This document shows positions 23,801-35,017 of a DNA stretch of 64,000 nt, piece after piece; position 1 is the stretch's first letter; every line of letters begins with the position of its first letter. Made by a program: the position numbers and the translations under genes. The notes beneath the pieces are model-generated. The model was not told the DNA's origin. It did no database searches and saw only the letters and a program-made list of their open reading frames with translations. This stretch comes from Stachybotrys elegans (taxonomy: Eukaryota; Ascomycota; Sordariomycetes; Hypocreales; Stachybotryaceae): NCBI GenBank assembly GCA_020746835.1, contig JAGPNK010000008.1, positions 248,001 through 312,000 on the forward strand, written 5' to 3'.

Positions 23801-25478
23801 GCAGAGAATTTTGTGGAATATCTCTTGGCCATGACCGGCCGCAAAGGCGTCGACTGTGCATTCAATCCCACGCAGAGCAACATTGACTCAACCCTCGAAT
23901 GTGTGAGGACATGTAAGCTACCCTGCCGCAGTCCGTCGGAAAGGCTTTCTTTTATTAACTCGAATAGGTGGGAGCGTAGTACAGCTCGCTAGCCGCTCGA
24001 TATCGAGACGGTCTCAGAAGCCCTTGCCAGGTTCAATAACGCTGGTCAACCTTGATTTCGAACAATTGCTACACCAGGACAGGGATTTTGTTAGAGAGCT
24101 GGTCAGCCGGACCATGGACTTCATCGGTCACCGAGAACTGGATTTGGCAGCATCTGCCACCAACGCAACGGTCTTTAGTCCGCGGGACGTCTTTTCGGCC
24201 GTTCGAGCGATCGAGAAGTCTCCCTACTTCGGCCATGTGGTTATTCGAGATCATCCTGGTAGCAGCGTCGAAGTGATGCCCCTACACATTCAGACGTCCA
24301 AGCCGCTGAAGGAGGTCTTGAGGCAAGACGGGACCTACCTCTTAATCGGCGGTCTTGGCGGGCTCGGGCGGAGCATCACTAAGTTGCTGATATCACATGG
24401 AGCTAGACATGTTGCTTTCGTATCCCGGTCCGGAGCTTCAAGCCATGCAGCACAGTCATGGGTCGATGATCTACGGGAGAAAGACGTGGATGTCAGGGTC
24501 TACCAAGTCGACATTTGCGATTCCGCTGCCTTGTCAACAGCCATGGATCAGATCTGTCTTGAGATGCCGCCCATCCACGGCGTCTTCCAATGCGCTGCTG
24601 TCATCAGGGATGCAGTATTTGACAACATGACCTGGTCAGACTGGTCTGCCGCCATCCAGCCCAAAACTACCGGGTCCTGGAATATCGTGCAGGCAGCCAC
24701 AAAAGCGAATAAGGATACCTTTTTCGTCTTCCTGTCCAGCTCTGCCTGCGTTATCGGAAACCGTGGACAGGCCAACTACGCCGCGGGCAACTGCTTCCAG
24801 GATGCGCTGGCGCGGTCTCTGCGGCTCCAAGGCACGCACGCCGTCTCGATAGACCTTGGGCCTGTGCTCGGTGCAGGCATGCTGGAGCATGACGATGCTA
24901 TACTCGATATCCTACGCGCGAGTGGTTTCTACGGGATTCGCCACGATGACTTTCTCAAGGTGATTACTCACGCCATCACAATGGAGATCAGTCCCGGCGT
25001 GGCGATGCCGCCTCAGGTAACTCTCGGCGTCGGCACAGGTGGTCTCATGTATCAGAACAAGCCAGCAGATCCGTACTGGACGCGAACAGCCCTGTTCTCG
25101 CACCTGAACATCGTGGACATGCCGGCCGAGGATCTGGCACAGACGAGCACTGCTAGCTACCAGGCCCAAGACATGAAGACGATGCTCGCCACCAGCCAGG
25201 ATGCAGCGGCGGCGGCTGACATTGTTACTTCTGGCCTGGTTGGCATGTTGGCCCGGTCGATGAACACGCTGCCCGAGGATATTGACCCGTCGAAGCCTCC
25301 CACGGCCTACGGAGTGGACTCGCTCGTGGCTGTCGGCTTGCGTACGTGGGTTCTCGGCAACTGCGGGATCGAAGTCTCTGTCTTTGAGATTCTCAGCGAC
25401 AATACCGTCGCCGAGCTCGCGGCGCAGATTGTGGGAAAGGGTGGTTATGGGCAAGAGACGAATGCAAAGGGGTATTAG
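17899..25478 (+). CDS. Highly reducing type I polyketide synthase (KS-AT-DH-psiMT-ER-KR-ACP)
   Basis: Nine exons: 17899-18081, 18142-18198, 18259-18346, 18392-18457, 18511-18713, 18769-19009, 19059-19408, 19460-23912 and 23968-25478. All phases agree, giving 2383 aa. KS has C178 (DTGCSGS), H313 (ECHGTGT) and H353 (KPNIGHLEG). AT has S648 in GHSSG. DH has H970 (VDHQV) and D1159 (HPATLDAM). The methyltransferase region (about 1245-1450) is degenerate: motif I reads ILLAGFDES (1286-1294) instead of a Gly-rich SAM loop, although a KPGG (1376-1379) remains. A pseudo-KR segment and the ER (about 1680-1900) follow. The ER loop reads HAGASPYG (1792-1799) where active enzymes have a GGVG-type motif. 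KR is intact: GGLGGLG at 2008-2014, S2138, Y2151. ACP attachment is S2332 in GVDSL. There is no thioesterase, so release needs another protein or spontaneous chemistry. The product is unknown. Confidence 0.96.
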
Positions 25479-25625
25479 GGGTTGGGGATTCTTGTAGCTC
25501 GGGTCTTTTAGCTAAGATTGATTCGTGATTTCATAGCAGAAAAAAAGGACAATTAAACGGCGTAATAGACAAAAAGGAAAATGAGGACTCCAGCATTCAT
25601 AGAATGGATCAAAAAGAAGATACGC
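25479..25625. other. PKS 3' flank
   Basis: Short spacer between the PKS stop codon and the tRNA gene on the opposite strand. It contains A-rich DNA that includes the tRNA terminator. The gene-free stretch continues past the tRNA at 25708-26680, where I see no further structure. Confidence 0.6.
25611..25615 (-). terminator. RNA polymerase III terminator (T5) of tRNA-Gly
   Basis: Five T residues on the minus strand begin 11 bases after the discriminator base of the tRNA gene, the expected place and form for pol III termination. Confidence 0.8.
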
Positions 25626-25707
25626 TGCGTGAACTGGGAATCGAACCCAGGGCTCCCCGATCTTGCTCAGATGGCAACGGAGAATTTTACCACTAAACCA
25701 TTCACGC
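25626..25707 (-). tRNA. tRNA-Gly(GCC) with an 11-nt intron
   Basis: Read on the minus strand, this folds as a cloverleaf. The acceptor stem GCGTGAA/TTCACGC is perfect. The D arm GTTTAGTGGTAAAAT carries the A box, and the T arm CTGGG-TTCGATT-CCCAG carries the B box. The anticodon stem is CTCCG/CGGGG with loop TTGCCAT, giving anticodon GCC. The anticodon arm is interrupted after position 37 by about 11 extra bases (TCTGAGCAAGA), the canonical place for nuclear tRNA introns. Without the intron and including the discriminator A the RNA is 71 nt, normal for tRNA-Gly. CCA is not encoded, as usual in eukaryotes. Confidence 0.97.
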
Positions 25708-26680
25708 TTGTTGAAAGAGGTGGTAAAAGTGATCTCTATATAGCCAGCTACTGCATCATGAGCTTCATCTTGCCAGCCATTCTGGATATCTTCGTATATT
25801 CGACGATTCTATTAGTTTAATATTATTAAACGCAGCTCCTAGGACGGAGACTGATTTGTTGAGGGACCAGCCAGCTGAAAGTGGCTTGAACGGCCAAGGT
25901 GGAATACACCAAGAGATGAAGATGGCGTTGATCCTCAATGCCGAGCCTGGCCTTTGTATTCTCAGTCCTCGTGAGAGCTTCTTCCAAGCCTCACGCCTCC
26001 CGAAGCGTCTCCGCGTTCCCCGCATTCGTCTGGCCAAGACACTCCTGCTTCCTGTTGGTGCCGCATCTGCCGCAGTTGTCTAGGCGGCAATCTCCTCGGC
26101 CATGTATGTCCGTCGAGGAATCAGCTTTTGGCACATGTTTGGAGGTGCGTCATGGATATTTTGACAAGTCGTAGCGATGAAATAAGCATTCTTTCCCTCG
26201 TTATAGGAGAAGTTTGAAGAGGAGGGCAGATTTATGAGCCAATATTCATTCAACAAATGGAAGTATATGCAATCCCTCATTGCTTTACTTACATTACAGC
26301 TGCGCCCTTGTCTATTTCTCGGGTTCTGCAAGAGCCTGTGGCCTTTTCCCGGTAGTGTTTCCCTTTGTCAGTGAGATGTCCTTCGTGTCGGCAGCCACCA
26401 GAAGTCGTCAGTCTCGCATCACCCAAGACCAACCGCTGCCTACGTCAGAGGCTGGACAGAACAGCTTCACTGTTCGCTTCATCCCTGGATCGGCATAAAC
26501 GCCAGAAAGCAGGGGGTTCACATGGTGCCAGATACTGCCCAGAGCTACCTACTATGTACTACGGTGGATAAGTCCAGCAGCAGTTCTAGATGTCGCGCGC
26601 TTTCATTGACAATCCTACGTCAACTTGCTCTATGAAAAATCACCACCACAAAATACGTATACAGCCCATGCCCATCACCC
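25708..26680. other. Intergenic region between tRNA-Gly and O-methyltransferase
   Basis: Nothing gene-like is visible. Short ORFs overlap in several frames, and there is AT-rich DNA near 25800-25830. It includes the 3' flank of the O-methyltransferase gene. Confidence 0.55.
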
Positions 26681-28522
26681 TCATTCCTCTGCCTTCGTCT
26701 CTTCCGGCTTTGTCTCCTCCGGATTCGGCTCCTCTACAGCAGCAACCTCTGTCTTGGGCTCCCAAACAGCCTCGACAACGCTCATTCTGCATCCGGACAC
26801 CCTCGTAACTCCCTGAAACACGTCAGTTACTATGAAAATGCACTCTTGGCATGGTCCTATATCCGTACCTTGAACGAGTATCCCTCATCGGCTGCCGCAA
26901 ACAGGCCGCGGAACTCCTCCTCGGTGCGCTCCTGCGCATTCAGCAGGCTCAGCATGACAAGATCCATGCCACGCACCAACTTCTCGTCCCACGGTGTCTC
27001 TGAGCCGGGCTCACGGATGCAGATGTCGTTGATGATAATGCGGGCACCGGGCTTGAGCGCCGGTACAAGGTTCTTGAGGATCGAAACGGCATAAGGGGTG
27101 GAATAGTTGTGGAAGATCCAGCGAAAGTAGTAAACTGTTTTATCTGGTCAGACACCCGATCACATCCTGATGTTCTTTTTCACATAATCAACTTACCGTC
27201 CGCACCCTCAGCGGGCTGCTTCGTAAAGAAGTCATGAGGCTGCAACTGGATTCTCTTGGCGGCCGCTTCATCACCGCAGATGGGATTCGGCGCCGAGTCC
27301 AACATCTTGGGCAGATCCTGCACAATGAACTTCATCTTGTCCCACTTCTTGGCCAGCTCCACGCACACGAAGCCGTGGCTGCCGCCAATGTCCACAAACG
27401 TGCCCTCCTGCTCGTTGAGGCTCGCAAAGTCGTACGAGTCCACAAAGTAGGACACCTCGTAGCCCTCGCCGCCTGTCAGGCTTACCATGGCGCGGCCGAA
27501 GCGCTGCGCGCGCGTCGGGTCCTTGCTCAGAGTCGCAAACATGGGCTCCTTGTCAACAGTGCCAAAGGCGAAGTTGAAGCCTGCGCGCGTGAGGGACGTG
27601 GCTTCGGGGTGCGCCTTGAGCGCTTGGAGACTGTGGGCGGCGCTGGGGAACAGGTCCTCCGTGTTGAAGCCCACCCAGGCCTGCAGGGCCGTGTCCTCGG
27701 CGAGCTGACGCGACGCGGAAGTATGGGCAATGAAGCCGGGCGAGGGCTCACAAAAGATGTAATTGGTCATGTTGTGGCGTAGAATCCTGGCCACGTTGAC
27801 GGGATCCAGCGTCGTCTTGGATTGCAGCTCTGTGAGCGCAATGCTTCCCTCGAAGGGGACAAGTTTCGCTATGAAGTGTGTTAGTGATTTCTCGAGCTAT
27901 CCAGAGGATTTGCATTATTGCAAAATAAAATAAAAAAGGATTTGGCTCATATAAAGCCTTACCAAGCCCATAGCTGCAGGCTACTTGCAGACTGAGAGAG
28001 TCGAGATGCTGTAGATCGCACAACGTTATAAGCACATCCAGATATACCAAAGCCCGGCAGACAAGTCAGACACAAGGTGGCACTTACACTCCACGCCCCC
28101 CATCGAACAATCTCTCTTGGCCCCATCGTGAGACTCTCCAGTTCCCGCGCCGCCGCCATAATAGCGCGGCGGGTCCTTTGCATGTCGTCCGGCAGCGCGG
28201 GAAAGTCCTTGGGCGCATCGACGCCAAAGCCCGGATCCGGCAGTCCATTGGCATGGAGGTAGGCCTGCAGTTTGGCCGTCTCGGTGCTGATGGTGTTGGC
28301 CAAGGTGACCATGCGAGATGGCGTGTTGTCCTGCTCGACTTTCTCCTCCGGCGCCGCCGACGTTGCCGGCGCCGGTGCGGGCTCCCGCTTAGACCTGCGC
28401 GAAAGTCCCGAAAAGGACCTGCGGTTCTGCTTCTTTTGGTCCGCTATATCTTGCGCCGTAGCATCGGTACCATTGGCAGAATGGCCCTGTCCAAGCCACG
28501 ACGAGAGGCGAAACTTCTTCAT
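26681..28522 (-). CDS. COMT-type SAM-dependent O-methyltransferase
   Basis: Five exons on the minus strand: 28522-28088, 28008-27963, 27868-27197, 27134-26869 and 26812-26681. Introns are 56-94 nt, several with clear ACTAAC/CTGAC branch sites, giving 516 aa. The first 70 residues are a basic, Ser/Arg/Pro-rich extension (RRSFSGLSRRSKRE) not needed for catalysis. A winged-helix dimerisation region follows (FEGSIALTELQ...VARILRHNMTNYIFCEPSPG). The SAM-binding motif VDIGGSHG lies at 319-326. The segment FRWIFHNYS holds the candidate catalytic base H393, and LKPGARIIINDICI follows. The C-terminus is an unusual Glu/Lys/Pro-rich tail (EEPNPEETKPEE). Such enzymes methylate phenolic or enolic hydroxyls of secondary metabolites. 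Its place near a PKS that cannot methylate in cis makes it a candidate tailoring enzyme. The acceptor is unknown. Confidence 0.9.
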
Positions 28523-29366
28523 GGTCAGATCTTTATCCAAAAGATGGGATATGTTGGTTCTAAAACGCGATGTGCCTTGGTACCGAGGACGAGAAAGGGG
28601 CAGAAATAGGACGGGCGCGGGAGCGATTCGATTCTTTGTTGTTGGGGGTGGGCTTTGTTCTCTTCGAACTGCTCCTAATTAACAGGAACTCTGCCCCGAA
28701 AGCCAAGCAATCCACCCTTGTGCAGATAATCTCATGCACCGTGCTGCTCGCAGGGAATCTAGATCCAGGAACAAGGATACCGTTTACAGTAGAGCAAAAG
28801 CGGAAAGAGGGTATGGGATGGGGGAGAAGACCGGGCCCAGGCAATCAATTGGGTTGGTTGAAGTAGAGTAAAGCTGGCTTATAGGCAAGCAAGTCGGTGA
28901 ATTCGCATTGCGTCAATCAATGGCGGGCCGTATCGGGTGAGATTGGGATGGCCGTAACGCACAAGACACGTCCTCAGCTGGAATTCTCTCACACGTGGCG
29001 TATCATTTTCATTTCAATGAAGCGAAGGATGATAGCTATGGAGGGACGCACGCGGGCGTCGCAACCACCCTAGTGCAGATGTGCATGCACTATGTCCTAA
29101 TCCCTGCCCTGCTACTTTCACCTGAAGCCTAGGAAGTAGGTCAGGAATCCATCGTGATGGACACGCCATGGCCACGCGTGGCCCCCGGATTGTGTCAAGG
29201 CGGCTGAAAGTCGTCTGTGTCACATTGAAACTCAATTTTATGGATTGATTAGGTACCGTCTCCTCTCCTCCACTCAGGGCGGCGTCGTCTTTTCGTCGAC
29301 TGTGTCGGCTTGGTCTTCTGGTCTTCCGCCTCTCGAGAGCGTCATCTCGGTGGCATGGACATCAGA
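28523..29366. other. Intergenic region between the two minus-strand methyltransferase genes
   Basis: This holds the promoter of the O-methyltransferase and the 3' flank of the LaeA-like gene. No coding content is recognised and no TATA box is convincing. Confidence 0.55.
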
Positions 29367-30799
29367 TCATATAGGTTTCTGCCCATAAATTAAGCGAAGG
29401 CGCATATACATGAGCGCCGAGTTGTCCATGTAAGCCCTCCGAACATCCATGAGAAATGTCTCTACATCCTCAATACTCCACTTCAAGCCACGTGTAAGCG
29501 GTCCGAGGGCAATGGCCTGCAAGCCGTCGAGCAGGATGGTTCGCCAGTATAGGCCGACTGTTTTCAGGACCTTGTTCTTAGGCCATGTCCCAATAGGTAC
29601 GTGGAACGTCCGCTCGGTAACGTTGACCAGGCCAGCTGTGCGCATCGAATCGGCCAGCTTGCTGTCCGCCGCCGCGTGAAAGTCTATCCCGAGTGCAGTC
29701 AGGCCTTCGTTTATGCGAGCCCAGAACTGTGCAACCGGGTGATCCAAAGGCACCTCGCCGTCATCCTTTGTCGTCAGCGGGCTGTGGTGTATTTCTTGAA
29801 GCTCGATCCATCCGCCGGGTTTCAAATGCCTGGTGTGCCGGTCAGCTCAGCCACGTCAATACAAGCGCCCGCTTCAGTAACACATACTCGAATGCGCGCC
29901 GGAATAATTTCATCCAGTTTTTAATAGCCATGACCGTATGACGAGCATGGATGTAATCGAAATGATCTCGAGGATATAGCCAGGGGGCCTCGACATCATC
30001 CACAACGAACTGAACGTTGGGAGGGAGCCAATCCGGCTGGATGGGTGATAGATCGACGCCAATGACGCTCGCGCTGCTGTACAAATCCCCCACTTGATTG
30101 GATTATCTGTTATTGGGCTGTCCTTGCGAGAGAGATAAGACTCGATAGGATAGACTTACTCTCAATAGCCCAGATGCCGGTACCGGTCCCCATGTCCAGA
30201 ATCATCTGGGGGTTGTCTCCGATGGGCGCAAAATGCAGCTTTTGGTTACAGAGCAGCTTCATCATGGCATGCTTCATATCTTCCCTTTCTTGCTCGGGAT
30301 CGTCATTGGGAAAGTTGTACGAGCCCTCGCGGAAGCGATGATAACGTCGGCCATTCTCAAACATGTAGTCGCGGACAGACGATGACACGGAAGAGGTGGT
30401 TTCGTTGAAGGAATCACTTTCATAACCACCGTCCGTAGCACCGTCGCCTATTTCATCCGCGTCAACTACATCGTTATCGGCAACGATGTGGGCTTCGGCT
30501 TGGGCAATAGCTTCATTCGAGATGGTCGTCTGCTCCACCACCGACATGGATGGGAAGATCTCAGTACCGTTGGGATGAATCAGTCGGGCGGACGACTCTG
30601 GGTGCTGAGGCTCTGCTGAGCCGGCCTCGTCATGTGACTTCTGCTTCCCTGGATGATCCATCTTGGAGGGCTGCTGCTTGTCCTGCACGCCGTCCGCGGG
30701 CGAGCCGCCTCCACCATGCGACGGGTCGAGAAAGGCGCGTGAGACAGGGCTGGGCTGGCGGGCTTCAGTGGCCGCGGTACTGGCTTGCTCGTCAGCCAT
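29367..30799 (-). CDS. LaeA-like/UMTA-type SAM methyltransferase
   Basis: Three exons on the minus strand: 30799-30160, 30092-29888 and 29829-29367. The 67-nt and 58-nt introns have GTAAGT/GTATGT donors, giving 435 aa from MADEQAST. Residues 1-135 are a low-complexity head rich in Ser, Pro, Gln and acids. The catalytic core then starts with MFENGRRYHRFREGSYNFPNDDPEQEREDM, typical of the LaeA-like family. The SAM motif is ILDMGTGTG at 200-208. VIGVDLSPIQPDWLPPNVQF, the loop that names this group, follows, then DDVEAPW, HARHTV and HLKPGGWIELQE. Relatives include the global regulator LaeA and many cluster-associated methyltransferases, and the sequence alone does not separate regulation from tailoring. 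It is transcribed away from the methyltransferase-like gene to its right. Confidence 0.9.
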
Positions 30800-32333
30800 C
30801 TCAGCTGCGTGTAGTCGAGCTCGGCTGCCAATGCACTGTCTGGTCAGCAAGGCCCGATCTGATCACGGTCGGTGGCTTGGGCCAGAGCGTCGAGACTGGT
30901 CAGTTGCAGGGAGCGGCCAAACGAGTTGCAGTATGGTGGAAGGCCAGCGGTCAACCGGGGTAAGACGAGCTGATATCAATTTTTGCCTTGCCAGGTGGAT
31001 GTCCAATGAATATGACAGGTCGAGATACTCGACGGCGGGAAATATGGCGGCTTGCTGCCCAGACGCAGCCAAGATGGCATGGACCAAGCAAGACAGGGAC
31101 CAGAACGCGTCACTAGCTCAGCAAGTGGTTGATACAAACTCGCTCGGAAGATATGGCTGTCTGATACACATGTTATGTACGCCCCAGATAGTAGTCGGAT
31201 AGGTAGGTAGGGTTGCAAGGCGGTACAAGTAGCGAATCAAGAACTTGCGGTGGCTGTTGGCCAGCTCCTATCTCGCGGCTGTCATTCGATAAAACAGTGT
31301 CAGGTGAGGTCTTGGATTTGCTTTGTCCGGCTGGTGGCGTCGGCAAGTGAGACTTGAGCACGCTGCTGGCGCAGATTGGCTCAGGCTGGCCTGGTCTGAA
31401 TAGGCAAGTCGGATCGGTCTCGAAAGCTGACCGCTTTGCCCTTTTCCCGCCAGCCGCAAATATGTGGCGGGCTAGAACCTTGGATGGAGATGGCCCTACC
31501 AGGGTATCCAACGCAATTCTCAAATGTAAGGAAGAGAAGAGGTGATTTCGGAAGCGGGTGAGGAGCTTACGGTCGTCGTCATGGTGGACCCTGGCTCCTG
31601 CTTGGTGTGTGCCTGTTATCCTGGGCAGGTACGAATCCAAAAGAGGCGCCTACCTCCTGCCAGCTGCCTTGGGTGCTTGGTAGGTACTCTGTAGGTACCT
31701 AGCAGCCAGAAGAACACGGTATGTAGATCTTCCCGGGAAAATGTTGATATATTAGTACCTCCCATGTAGAATGACCGGGCCTGGGCAAGATATCATCCAA
31801 AGCCACCCTTTGGTCAGCGAGGTATTTTTACTAATTATTGGAATGCATCCTGTGCTAGTTTCAGCCGAAGGCCAGGGTGTGTTGAGCTCCCATGCCAGCC
31901 ACATGCGAATGCCTGCCGGGCAAACTGCATGCTGCTGTACTACATACTATTATATGGACTGTGCATGGGCTTACCCTGGACCCTCCCGCTTCATACATTG
32001 TCTTTTCTAGTACCGTCGCTTTTCGCCCGTGGCTACCAGCTCTGGAGCCTCATGTGGGTGGTATTGAGTCCTCCATAGCGGCGGTTTCTTCATGAGTTAA
32101 AAACTCATCAATAAATAAAAATAATAAAATCGAACCGTGCATCACGATCACTTACCGAGGTGATATTGCTGGTGAAGTAGCCACAACGCGGGGGTGGTGT
32201 TTTGGGGAATACAAAACGTCATGAAGACGGCAGCTCCACCACCATCATTCCGTTCGTTATACTGGGGAACGCAAACCTCATTTATTGCTCACCCAGCCAA
32301 CGCCATCCATTGTCCCGAGTCTCCCTCTTACCC
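30800..32333. other. Divergent promoter region of two methyltransferase genes
   Basis: No gene is supported. The region separates the LaeA-like gene (minus) from the next methyltransferase-like gene (plus). It includes paired TAGGTA motifs at 31681-31701 and an AT-rich patch at about 32097-32135. Small overlapping ORFs have no recognisable content. Confidence 0.55.
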
Positions 32334-33528
32334 ATGTCGCGAAAACTAAAAGGGCCATACTGCGTAGGCAGTAGCTCATTCAATCCCGAGGAGATATTCA
32401 GTGACCTGCCTCGCCAGGATTCGGTTCGCCTTCAGCTCCAGCTTGGTGATCTCTTCAAGGCAAGCTGCACTCTCCTGGGCTTGGCATCGGACGATGACTA
32501 TACATACTATGCCATAGCCGCCGTCAAACTGCGCCAGGTGCAGAATATTGTCGACATCGGCGGGGTGAATGGACTTCATGTCTGGTATCGCAACCTGGAT
32601 GGTTCTGTGGTGAGTTCAGCCTCAACACGACACCACAGAGGCACGGTTACGCCAGTGCTGACGGACGCAGCGAGATGCTCCTCCGCGGCCCGATATCGAG
32701 GCGTACATCTCTATATTTGACCCAACGACGGCTACCGCCTCAGCCCTCAAGAACTTTGGCACCAATGCGAAGAAGGCGTCCGTCCGCTCCGAGGTTGCTG
32801 CCCACCTGGCTGGAAAGAGATATTTGCACCCATCCCTAGTCACCAAGTTGACTGTTCCCAAGTCCAAAGCCTCGCCGTACAACCCTTACTTTGATTTCTG
32901 GGCATGGTCCTGCCGCGACCTTGAATGGTGCGGACCATGCGAGTCCTCGGAGCGTATGTCGACCAGCCACCACATCCTCCCCGTCTTCATGCACCACTTC
33001 GGCTGCGTGACGCCATCTCATGAGAGCCTGGATGTGCTCCGGATCCTGGCGGATGGTCGCGATGTGCTCGACGCAGGCTCGGGCGGCGGCTACTGGGCCT
33101 TCATGCTTCGCCGTTACGGTCTAACTGTACACGCCGTGGACAACATGCAGAGCGAGTGGAGGGTGCTGTGGGTGGGTGACCTGGAGGTGGCCGACGGTGT
33201 GCAGTGGCTGCGGAAGCACAACAAGGGCAGGGATATGGTCCTGCTCATGGTGTATCCCGTGGTTGGAGGCGGAGAAGGCGGCGGTACCGAGGGCGGATTC
33301 ACAAAGACGCTCGTGGATGCCTACGAAGGCGACACGATTGCCGTGGTGGGCACGCAAAATGGAAACGGGTACACGGGCTTCAAGAGTATGACAATGGATA
33401 CGTACATGGAGAAAGAGCATAAAGACTGGGTCAAGGTAGTGCAGCTGCCACTGCCCAGCTTCGCCGGCAAAGACGAGGCTCTGTACGTCTTTCAGAAGGG
33501 TGACCGGGCACCCAAGCCTGGGCCATAG
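32334..33528 (+). CDS. SAM-dependent methyltransferase-like protein
   Basis: Two exons, 32334-32609 and 32671-33528. The 61-nt intron has GTGAGT, GCTGAC and GCAG, giving 377 aa. I chose the ATG in CCCATGTCG because the open frame to its left has no ATG. The C-terminal half has a class I methyltransferase-like loop DVLDAGSGGGYW at 223-234 and an acidic-containing second strand VHAVDN. Later segments (GRDMVLLMVYP, GDTIAVVGTQNG) fit the remaining strands of a Rossmann-like fold. The N-terminal 220 residues have a possible partial motif (IVDIGGVNGLHVWY) but no family I can name. Catalytic residues are not identifiable, so activity is uncertain. It is the third methyltransferase-type gene in a row. 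Confidence 0.8.
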
Positions 33529-35017
33529 CAGAGGCATAAGCAAGATGCGAGTTGCTGATATGAGCTGCCCGCATGCATATGGCCGCTGCCGGGGAAGAGT
33601 TGCAATGCTCCAACTCGAGCCCGACGGCTCGATGAGAACACAACGCGTATCGGGATGTACAAGCGTGGGTGCACCCGATCTGCTCTACCTACCACGAAAG
33701 GGACAACGCGGATGTTGGATATACTCTATCACTGAAGATACCTACTACCTACCTGTCTAATACACCAGAGACACGGCCTATATTCTGGCATGCAAGGACG
33801 GACTGGTTGTGTTCTGATACCTCCGGTTCAGGGTCTGCTCAGGATTTGATACTGGCAACCACGTTCAGCTTGATCAGGATTGTTGCACTGCCTGGTTCAA
33901 ACAGCTGAGACAGACGATCAAGGCCGATCGAGAGTGTCCACGTTAGGCAGCTGACGGTGCAGCCCAGCAATGCGCGGATCATGCATCATGGACAAATGGT
34001 CCACTCTGGCAATGCACCTAGCTCGGCCTTGCCCGCTATGTGGTGTCTCTACGTCTACCACGTCACAATACATATGTGCAAGACCTGGATGAATCCGCTC
34101 TGACGGCGAGTTGGAGCTATCGTCGTTGTCTTTGCAGTGTCGGGCAGGCCAGCATAGCCCCTCGTCTCCCAGTTGCTCCATACTACATGCCTGGGCCTAT
34201 GGGCTGATTTGCCCCAGCAGCCCCATCAGCCCTAATGATGAACGATGAGATGCAGGGGCCCGTTTATGGCTTTCTCCAAGGAAGCTGTGGGTTGGCCACT
34301 TGTTTGACATTGTCCACGCCATTCTTGGCGCCAGCCCAAATCCCATGTATCCCATCGGTTATCCATGCCGCGGGCTGGTTGCTTGGTGAGGAGGAGGAGG
34401 GGGTGGTGCCAAGACGGAAAGAAGATGGAGTCAGACACCAGCAGCTACCACTACTCAGTAAGTAGGTACTTATCTAGAGCAACACACGACAGACAAACAC
34501 GGAAACGCCGTCCGCATAGCAGAGCTACGGAGGCACAAGAGGCTCTGACACCCCAGGAGTTGCGACGGTCCCGGCCTCTGCATGCATGCATGCATGTCCT
34601 GTCCAAGCCTTGCCAGCCACCGATTGTCACCCTACATACTTGCCTGCTGGGCACTCGACAGGGTGTCTGATGATGCTGATGGCAAGGATCGCCGACAGTG
34701 CAGACTAAGAGGCTAGGAGGCTAGGAGGCTCCGGTCAGCGGGCGCCTACCCCACATAAGCCTCCTACCCTGTCCCTCACCAGCAGGGCTCGTTTCGCTCT
34801 CGCTCATCCCTCTATTTCCATCCTCGCTTTGCTCTATCATTCTTCTTCCTGCCCTTCATCCTCTTAACTGCCGACGCCGAGGTGCAGTTAGAGTCGGTTC
34901 CCACGCGATACTCAACACTGCACTGTATACCCTCTGAAGCAACCCGAAGCTCTGTATCACCACATCGACCTGTTCAGGGGACCCTGCCGATTTGCACATT
35001 GACTGCCCCGCACCACC
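33529..35017. other. Intergenic region upstream of the annexin gene
   Basis: No gene is supported. There is a TACCTA cluster at 33738-33754, a TGCA tetranucleotide run at 34579-34596 and a GAGGCTAG-type tandem at about 34709-34731. A C/T-rich leader at about 34790-34865 precedes the annexin start. Confidence 0.55.
34579..34596. repeat. TGCA tetranucleotide repeat
   Basis: Four and a half copies of TGCA (self-complementary) in non-coding DNA upstream of the annexin gene. Confidence 0.9.
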
